This document shows, piece after piece, positions 42,851 through 47,500 of a DNA stretch of 47,500 nt. This DNA is from Bacteroidetes bacterium CG12_big_fil_rev_8_21_14_0_65_60_17 (lineage in GTDB: Bacteria; Bacteroidota; Rhodothermia; Rhodothermales; UBA10348): NCBI GenBank assembly GCA_002787815.1, contig PCUY01000016.1, forward strand, positions 1 to 47,500. Direction: 5' to 3'. A program made the translations under genes and the position numbers. How positions within the stretch are numbered: the first letter of the stretch is position 1; the number at the start of each line of letters is the position of its first letter. Below the pieces are notes generated by a model. It did not search any database, was not told where the DNA came from, and was given only the letters and a program-made list of their open reading frames with translations.

Positions 42851-44257
42851 CTATTGTTCAAATCCGAGCAGGAGTCGGATATTCGAATCCCGGAAGAGTT
42901 CAGGCCACGCGTGCGGAAACTCATCCCGCTGATCTGGATCGAGCCGGAAGGCCATTTTCAGCGAGCGGATGCTCTCCTCGGGCTGACCGAGGGCGAACAG
43001 TGCCCGTGCCTGCGAGAAATAGGTTTCCGCGTTGTCGGGTTTGAGATCCAATGCCCGTCGGTAGGCTGACAGCGCCTCCTCGATGTGTCCGGTCTCGAAC
43101 AGGGTCTCGGCAAAATCCATCCAGGCGTCTCCGTTTTCCGGTGTGATACCCACCACCGTACGATACGCGTTCACGGCTTCCGGAAGCCTTCCCAGATTGT
43201 AGGCACAGTCGGCCTTGGCATACCAGAAGTCCGCCGTATCGGGATTCAGGATCACCGCGCGGTTGAAAAAGGTCAGCGCCTCCTCGAAGCGCTCCAGTCC
43301 ATCATAGCAGCATCCCAGCCCGTACCAGGCCTCGGCGTAGGTTTCGTCGGCCTCAATGGCCATTTCGAAATACCGGATGGCACTTTCCGACAGGCCGAGT
43401 TCGTCGTATGCCAGCGCAATATTGTAGCAGGTGGCTGCATCCCGACCTTCTATTTCCAGGACCCGCTTGTAGGCTTCAATGGCCCCCCGGAGGTCTCCGA
43501 GGTTCGCCATGGCATTTCCCTTGTTGTAGTGGGCCGATGCAAATGCCTCGTTTATGACGAGTGCCATATCGTAGGAGTCGACCGCTTCCTCGAATCGGTT
43601 GGCCTTGTTGAGGACAATACCCCTGTTGTACCAGGCATCGTGCGAGTAGGGGTCCAGGTCGAGGTGCCGGTCGTAACAGGTTATGCTTGAGCTGAGTTGC
43701 TCCTGCCGATCGAAGCAGTATCCGAGTTCGTACCAGACTTCGGGATGTTCCGGATTGGCCTCTGTACACCGCTCAAAAAGACCGATGGCGTCTTCAATAC
43801 GGTCCATGCGCTCCAGCGTGATCCCGAAATTGAAGAGTGTCTCGTCGTTACGTGGGTCCAGTTCGAGGGCCTTGCCGAAGGAGACTTCCGCCTCGTCGAT
43901 GCGGTCCAGGGCATCGAGCGTGATGCCTCGGTTGACGAGCGTTTCCACGTCGGTCGGATTGAGTCCGAGCGCCTCATCGTAGGCCGCGAGCGCCTGCTCG
44001 TGGTCTCCCATGTTGTTGAGCACGATTCCCCTGCGCATCCAGGCGTCGGAGGAATAGGGCTGCACGGCAAGGATCCTGTCCAGGACATCCAGCGCCTCGT
44101 CGAAGCGGCCCTGTTCAAAGTACCAGGCGGCTATCTCCTCCAGTGTGTCCGAGTCAAACCACGTGGTGTCGTCCGCCTCTTCGTAGCGTGATGCCAACTC
44201 AGCGAGTCTGGTCTGGTCTGGTTGGTCTTCGAAATCATCGAATCCGAAGTGGAACAT
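42851..44257 (-). CDS. Tetratricopeptide repeat protein
   Basis: A 468-residue protein made of about twelve consecutive 34-residue TPR units from about residue 45 to 445 (for example DAWMRRGIVLNNMGDHEQAL, ETLFNFGITLERMDRIEDAI, EAWYGLGCCYDGLERFEEAL). There is no signal peptide or membrane segment with the ATG at 44257 (MFHFGFDDFEDQ), so it is probably a cytoplasmic scaffold. An acidic N-terminus precedes the repeats. The frame opens to 44287 on a weak start. Partners are unknown. Confidence 0.92.
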   Translation of the reverse strand: MFHFGFDDFEDQPDQTRLAELASRYEEADDTTWFDSDTLEEIAAWYFEQGRFDEALDVLDRILAVQPYSSDAWMRRGIVLNNMGDHEQALAAYDEALGLNPTDVETLVNRGITLDALDRIDEAEVSFGKALELDPRNDETLFNFGITLERMDRIEDAIGLFERCTEANPEHPEVWYELGYCFDRQEQLSSSITCYDRHLDLDPYSHDAWYNRGIVLNKANRFEEAVDSYDMALVINEAFASAHYNKGNAMANLGDLRGAIEAYKRVLEIEGRDAATCYNIALAYDELGLSESAIRYFEMAIEADETYAEAWYGLGCCYDGLERFEEALTFFNRAVILNPDTADFWYAKADCAYNLGRLPEAVNAYRTVVGITPENGDAWMDFAETLFETGHIEEALSAYRRALDLKPDNAETYFSQARALFALGQPEESIRSLKMAFRLDPDQRDEFPHAWPELFRDSNIRLLLGFEQ

Positions 44258-44377
44258 GGGCGTGTGCAGGTATCCTGGCAAATACAAGCCTTGCGAAAGC
44301 GCGAGTGCCTGAAAGGTTCACGCTCAGGCGCAACTGCCATCGATGATAGCAGTACGATTTTTCAAAAGCAAGACACG

Positions 44378-44385
44378 TATATATT
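44378..44385 (+). promoter_or_regulatory. Possible -10 region for tmk
   Basis: TATATATT lies 49 bases before the tmk ATG in the 177-base divergent gap between the TPR gene and tmk, which also holds an AT-richer stretch (TTTTTCAAAA, about 44359-44368). No standard -35 could be fixed. Nothing else is recognised in this gap. Confidence 0.25.
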
Positions 44386-44434
44386 ACGTCAGAAACAACG
44401 GATATTGCGACCCGGACCGCTGAGGGCGGAAACC

Positions 44435-45055
44435 ATGATTTTCAGTTTCGAAGGTATTGATGGCTGTGGCAAGACGACCCAGGTCGCCCGGCTGGCGGAG
44501 CGGCTTGAAGACGCTGGATACGACGTACTGCGGGTCCGCGAGCCCGGAGGAACGGATCTGGGTGAAGCCGTCCGTGACCTGCTTCTCGATACGCGTCGGG
44601 ACATACACGACATGGCCGAAATGCTGTTGTTCTCGGCGGCCCGCGCACAGCTCGTAACCGAGCGTATCGTGCCGCACGTGCAATCGGGTGGCGTCGTGGT
44701 GTGCGACCGGTTCTTCGATTCGACCGTGGCCTACCAGGGAGGGGGACGCCGCGTGGCCGACGTAGCCTGGCTGTACGACTTCCAGCGGCGCGTGACGGCG
44801 GGCGTTGAGCCCGACAGGACCTATCTGGTGCGGGTGCCCGTCGACGTGGCGGCGACGCGCCTTTCCGGGCGCATCGCCGCCACCGGCCGCGACCGCATGG
44901 AGCACGCCGACCGGGACTTCTGGGTGCGCACGTCAGAGGCGTACGACCGGCTCGCCGAAAGAGCGGCCCAACGCTACCGCGTTGTCGACGGCACCCGTCC
45001 CGTAGATGACATAGCGCGCGCCATCTGGTCCGATGCAAAGGAACTGACCAACTGA
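44435..45055 (+). CDS. tmk: Thymidylate kinase
   Basis: Phosphorylates dTMP to dTDP. The 206-residue protein has P-loop FEGIDGCGKTTQ (5-16), REPGGTDLGE (35-44), the DRxxDS-type motif CDRFFDSTVAYQGGGR (about 91-106) and a LID-type region around RIAATGRDRMEH. The ATG at 44435 begins exactly at the conserved MIFSFEGIDG; the frame is open to 44222, where it overlaps the divergent TPR gene and is not supported. It precedes the Fur-family gene by 18 bases. Confidence 0.96.
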   Translation: MIFSFEGIDGCGKTTQVARLAERLEDAGYDVLRVREPGGTDLGEAVRDLLLDTRRDIHDMAEMLLFSAARAQLVTERIVPHVQSGGVVVCDRFFDSTVAYQGGGRRVADVAWLYDFQRRVTAGVEPDRTYLVRVPVDVAATRLSGRIAATGRDRMEHADRDFWVRTSEAYDRLAERAAQRYRVVDGTRPVDDIARAIWSDAKELTN

Positions 45056-45073
45056 CTCCATGGTACCGGTGGC

Positions 45074-45544
45074 ATGCCCAACTTGTCTACCCAACAGCTG
45101 ACCGACGTAAAGGAACGCTTCATCGCCTACCTGAAGGAGCGCAATCTGCGCCAGACGTCGGAACGACTGGCCATTTTCGACCAGATCTACGCCATCGACG
45201 CCCACTTTGACGCCGATGAGTTGCTGAAGAAGCTTTTGGCAGACGGCGTCGCGGTCAGCCGTGCAACGGTCTACAACACACTCGACCTGCTGGTGGAGTG
45301 CAACCTCGTGGTGCGACACCAGTTCGGCACGAAGCAGGCTACGTTCGAGCGCTCATTCAGCTTCTGGCAGCACGATCATCTGATCTGCCTCGATTGCGAC
45401 CACATCCACGAATTCTGCGATCCGCGCATCCAGGGAGTGCGTGACATGATGGGTGAGATTTTTGACTTTGAGATCACGCGGCACTCGCTCCAGCTGTATG
45501 GACACTGCCAGAAGGAGTCGTGTGCCTACCGGGGCGACGGATGA
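45074..45544 (+). CDS. Fur-family metalloregulator
   Basis: A 156-residue transcription regulator: N-terminal winged helix (about 10-85, with RQTSERLAIFDQIYAID and the recognition helix VSRATVYNTLDLLVE) and a C-terminal dimer and metal domain with H100-x-H102, C105-x2-C108 (LICLDCDHIHEFCD) and C145-x4-C150 (GHCQKESC), giving the two CxxC-type structural zinc pairs. The DHIHEF motif is typical of Fur proper, yet PerR or Zur function cannot be excluded from sequence. Possible targets in the window are the 21-bp palindrome at 34293 and the 7-1-7 element just downstream. Confidence 0.93.
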   Translation: MPNLSTQQLTDVKERFIAYLKERNLRQTSERLAIFDQIYAIDAHFDADELLKKLLADGVAVSRATVYNTLDLLVECNLVVRHQFGTKQATFERSFSFWQHDHLICLDCDHIHEFCDPRIQGVRDMMGEIFDFEITRHSLQLYGHCQKESCAYRGDG

Positions 45545-45561
45545 TGGGTAACCCGTCAGCC

Positions 45562-45593
45562 TCCGGTGTATAACCAGTCCGGTGTATAATCAG
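45562..45593 (+). repeat. Tandem 16-bp direct repeat after the Fur-family gene
   Basis: Two adjacent units, TCCGGTGTATAACCAG and TCCGGTGTATAATCAG, differ at one base and touch without spacer. They start 17 bases after the fur-type stop codon, in the 98-base gap before a small secreted-protein gene. Confidence 0.85.
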
Positions 45594-45599
45594 ATTGTA
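45585..45599. promoter_or_regulatory. 7-1-7 imperfect palindrome, possible Fur/PerR-type box
   Basis: TATAATC and GATTGTA flank a central A; 6 of 7 pairs are symmetric. The layout is that of Fur/PerR boxes (TTATAATnATTATAA for PerR, as known). It lies 44 bases before the GTG start of the next gene and overlaps the second unit of the tandem repeat. Binding by the protein of the gene just upstream is an inference. Confidence 0.4.
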
Positions 45600-45642
45600 A
45601 TCCCCTTTCTTTGCACCACATCCTCTTGTATATTCCGAATCC

Positions 45643-46053
45643 GTGAAACGACTCCTCATATATGGCTGTCTCCTGGTCGTCCTGACCGGTGCCATGTGGT
45701 CATTCGGCCAGGTGCGTCTCGCTGCGTTTGAAATTCGCAACGAGGGATCGGACTTCATCATCACCTGGTCCACGGAAATCGAAGAGGACGTACGCGCATT
45801 CGAAATCCAGCGTCGCACGACGAGCAGTAACGACCAGTTCGTCAAAATCCACACCATTTCGGGTCAGGGTCCGGGTCAGTCATACAGCTACCGCGATTCC
45901 CAGGTATTCAAGTCCAGCTCTGACAGGCTCGACTACCGCCTCGACGTGGTCTATGAAAATGGTGTACGTGAGGCCATTCGGGACGAGTCGATGAACTTCA
46001 CCTCGACCGCCGTCCGGCGCACGTGGGGAAGTCTCAAAGCCATGTTCCAGTAG
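45643..46053 (+). CDS. Small exported protein with an Fn3-like fold, function unknown
   Basis: A 136-residue protein starting at a GTG (MKRLLIYGCLLVVLTGAMW), which gives a signal peptide (1-22) directly; no ATG lies near. The rest looks like one beta-sandwich domain of Fn3 type: VRLAAFEIRNEGSDFIITW, then ENDVRAFEIQR-like strand and YSYRDSQVF and LDYRLDVVYENG strands. It resembles the small Fn3-like segment of the second type IX protein (residues 470-560) only in general pattern. No catalytic motif. It lies between fur and pyrR; 25 bases to the pyrR ATG. Confidence 0.75.
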   Translation: MKRLLIYGCLLVVLTGAMWSFGQVRLAAFEIRNEGSDFIITWSTEIEEDVRAFEIQRRTTSSNDQFVKIHTISGQGPGQSYSYRDSQVFKSSSDRLDYRLDVVYENGVREAIRDESMNFTSTAVRRTWGSLKAMFQ

Positions 46054-46078
46054 GGTGTCTGCTGCTCGTACCCGTCTC

Positions 46079-46615
46079 ATGACGGCCCGGCAGGTCGACC
46101 GCACCCTCAATCGTCTGGCCTGTGAAATCCTGGAACGCAATCGTGGTGCCCAGAACGTCATGCTTGTAGGCATACTGCAAAGTGGCGCCGCCGTGGCCGA
46201 GCGCCTGGCTGCAGAAATCCGGACCATTGAAACCCTTCCGCTGGGCGTTTACGATCTCGACACCACGGCTTTCCGCGACGATCGCCCGGGGCCCGGATCG
46301 CGGGCAGATTCCGGTGCAGGTGACACTTCGCCTCACCATGCGGAGGGCAGCCTGCCCGACGTGACCGACCGGGATGTGGTTCTGGTGGATGATGTGCTCT
46401 TCACGGGTCGTACCGTGCGTGCCGCGCTCGATGCCATTGTCACGTACGGTCGTCCCCGTTCCATCCAACTCGCTGTGCTGGTTGATCGTGGCCATCGTGA
46501 GTTTCCGATTCAGCCCGACTACGTAGGACGCACCATGCCGACAAAGCACAGGGAAGACGTACAGGTCCTGACCGACGGCGGAATCCACGTGGATGTGGTG
46601 GAAGAGCGCTCCTGA
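46079..46615 (+). CDS. pyrR: PyrR-type bifunctional regulator/uracil phosphoribosyltransferase
   Basis: The 178-residue protein has the PRPP loop VVLVDDVLFTGRTVRAALDA (about 100-119), then LAVLVDRGHREFPIQPDYVGR, a stretch highly typical of PyrR. In Firmicutes PyrR binds pyr mRNA to attenuate pyrimidine genes; here no pyr genes or leader are near, so uracil phosphoribosyltransferase activity in salvage is the safer reading. Residues about 67-95 (RDDRPGPGSRADSGAGDTSP) form a Gly/Asp-rich loop where others have a shorter hood. The ATG at 46079 matches the family N-terminus; a GTG at 46055 is open upstream. It converges with the PASTA gene with a 4-base gap. Confidence 0.9.
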   Translation: MTARQVDRTLNRLACEILERNRGAQNVMLVGILQSGAAVAERLAAEIRTIETLPLGVYDLDTTAFRDDRPGPGSRADSGAGDTSPHHAEGSLPDVTDRDVVLVDDVLFTGRTVRAALDAIVTYGRPRSIQLAVLVDRGHREFPIQPDYVGRTMPTKHREDVQVLTDGGIHVDVVEERS

Positions 46616-46619
46616 CCCC

Positions 46620-47372
46620 TTACTCCGTATCGGGAGCCACGTGCAACCGGACCTCGAACCCCTCGCGTACCTGCGTTCCCGGTGGCGGGCTCTGCTTGTC
46701 AATGACCGGCTCCGCTCCGTCGGCCGCGATATGATCAAGGACGACGGAGCGGAGCCGGTCCTCGAGCAGGCGGACGGTGGCCTGCCGGGCTGTCATGCCG
46801 GTCACGTCTGGAACCGTTACAATCCGATCTCCGAGCCCGGTTGAAAACCACAGGTTGACGGGTGTCCGCGCCGCAACACGGCTGCCGGCCTCCGGATCCT
46901 GACGCGTGATCGTGTTGGCGTGGGCCGACGGGATGGAATCCGGCTGTACAAGTCCCACGAGCAGGCCATTCGTCATGAGCTGATTCTGGGCTTCACGTAC
47001 CGGAAGGGCTTCGATGTTGGGTACGACGACGGTCGTCGTATCTCCCGAATTCACTGTTACGTAAATCCGCCGACCAGGCTTGACGCGCGACTCCGGGGTC
47101 GGGGACTGATCAATCACGACGCCCTTCGGAAGGTTCGGTTTGCGCAGCTGGATGAATTCAGCCGCGAGTTGCTGACGATCGAGACTCGCGAGGGCTTCCT
47201 CGGCGGTACCGCCGCGCAGATCAGGAACCGTTACGGCTACCCCGTGCTGCGTGTAGGCTGGCAGGAGCCAGAACGAGACGGCCAGGTAGAGCAGGGTCCC
47301 GACCACGAGCAGCAACGCGATACCCCAAAGCAGGTATCGATTTCTTATATGTATGAGAAGACGGCGAAGCAT
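46620..47372 (-). CDS. PASTA-domain membrane protein
   Basis: A 250-residue protein with a membrane helix (about 14-38, YLLWGIALLLVVGTLLYLAV) and three PASTA domains: about 47-113 (VTVPDLRGGTAEEALASL), 115-185 (VVVPNIEALPVREAQNQL) and 187-246 (VTVPDVTGMTARQATVRL). PASTA domains bind muropeptides or beta-lactams in Ser/Thr kinases and PBPs; here no kinase or PBP domain is attached, so it is a stand-alone anchored PASTA protein, a form common in Bacteroidota. The role in cell-wall sensing is inferred. The ATG at 47372 starts 12 residues before the helix. Confidence 0.92.
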   Translation of the reverse strand: MLRRLLIHIRNRYLLWGIALLLVVGTLLYLAVSFWLLPAYTQHGVAVTVPDLRGGTAEEALASLDRQQLAAEFIQLRKPNLPKGVVIDQSPTPESRVKPGRRIYVTVNSGDTTTVVVPNIEALPVREAQNQLMTNGLLVGLVQPDSIPSAHANTITRQDPEAGSRVAARTPVNLWFSTGLGDRIVTVPDVTGMTARQATVRLLEDRLRSVVLDHIAADGAEPVIDKQSPPPGTQVREGFEVRLHVAPDTE

Positions 47373-47448
47373 GGCACCAGTACGATCACCGTCATCACAG
47401 GTTCGCTGTGGGCCTGGCCTACAGCAGAGGCCGTCCTGTATAGATTAC

Positions 47449-47500
47449 ATGAATGAGAAGAAAATCCAGAACGGACAGAAACCTGACCATCATGCCGATG
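47449..47500 (+). CDS. First 17 codons of a gene cut by the right edge
   Basis: An ATG at 47449 opens a frame to the window end, reading MNEKKIQNGQKPDHHAD. It is divergent from the PASTA gene across 76 bases, and a TATAGATT lies about 12 bases upstream. The fragment is too short for a family call; it is listed because the position after a divergent gap makes a real start plausible. Confidence 0.4.
   Translation, partial: MNEKKIQNGQKPDHHAD

Noticed and set aside
44283-44334. GCCTGA/TCAGGC inverted repeat in the TPR-tmk gap
   Set aside because: Six pairs with an 11-base loop are within chance for this base composition and there is no terminator or operator context.
1-47500. tRNA or rRNA genes, CRISPR arrays, insertion sequences or phage genes
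   Set aside because: Gaps are all shorter than about 180 bases and none shows a cloverleaf, regularly spaced repeats, terminal inverted repeats, transposase or phage motifs.

Overview
The window (roughly 60% GC by eye, very dense coding, no gene-free stretch above about 180 bases) looks like a chromosomal segment of a Rhodothermota-like (Rhodothermales-type) member of the Bacteroidota/FCB group. The evidence is: two TonB-dependent receptors with carboxypeptidase-regulatory-like N-terminal domains; an ECF sigma / FecR / STN-receptor / DUF4249-type lipoprotein cassette; two proteins with type IX secretion C-terminal sorting domains; a DUF4159 protein; few recognisable Shine-Dalgarno sequences; and candidate promoters close to the Bacteroidota TAnnTTTG element. 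The taxonomic call is an inference; no rRNA gene is present.

Layout. (1) 1-11702, all minus strand: argS, pheA, ECF sigma factor, FecR anti-sigma, STN-type TonB receptor, lipoprotein, recX, membrane PP2C phosphatase, purine nucleoside phosphorylase (cut by the left edge). Many of these abut or overlap by 4 bases, so a housekeeping operon appears to run straight into a trans-envelope signalling/uptake cassette. (2) 11864-18145, plus strand: DUF4159 protein, glyA, a PRPP-binding phosphoribosyltransferase, tatC, an S41 C-terminal processing protease and an HtrA-like lipoprotein protease. (3) 27492 down to 18166, minus strand: nuoA-B-C-D-E-F-G-H followed directly by rpe and an M23 peptidase; nuoI-N are absent from this locus. 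(4) 27667-34313, minus strand: a second TonB receptor, an FbpABC-type ferric iron ABC importer and, upstream of its substrate-binding gene, a perfect 21-bp palindrome. (5) 34372-38338, minus strand: a 1066-residue lipoprotein made of two fused D-aminoacylase-type amidohydrolases, and an SDR oxidoreductase. (6) 38397-41937, plus strand: two tandem secreted choice-of-anchor-B (beta-propeller-like) proteins with type IX sorting tails. (7) 41969-47500: DUF368/PopT-type polyprenyl-phosphate transporter and a TPR protein (minus); tmk, a Fur-family regulator, a small secreted protein and pyrR (plus); a triple-PASTA protein (minus); and the first codons of a gene leaving the right edge.

How the parts may work together: the nuo operon supplies respiratory complex I. 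The second TonB receptor, the FbpABC importer, the palindrome and the Fur-family gene form a plausible iron uptake and control set. The sigma/FecR/receptor/lipoprotein set is a self-contained sense-and-import unit of unknown substrate. Items most worth follow-up are the amidohydrolase fusion, the 21-bp palindrome, the tandem repeat plus 7-1-7 palindrome after the Fur gene, the short NuoG, and the sigma cassette tied to argS-pheA. No clearly unprecedented system (CRISPR, defence island, retron, phage or insertion sequence) was seen.
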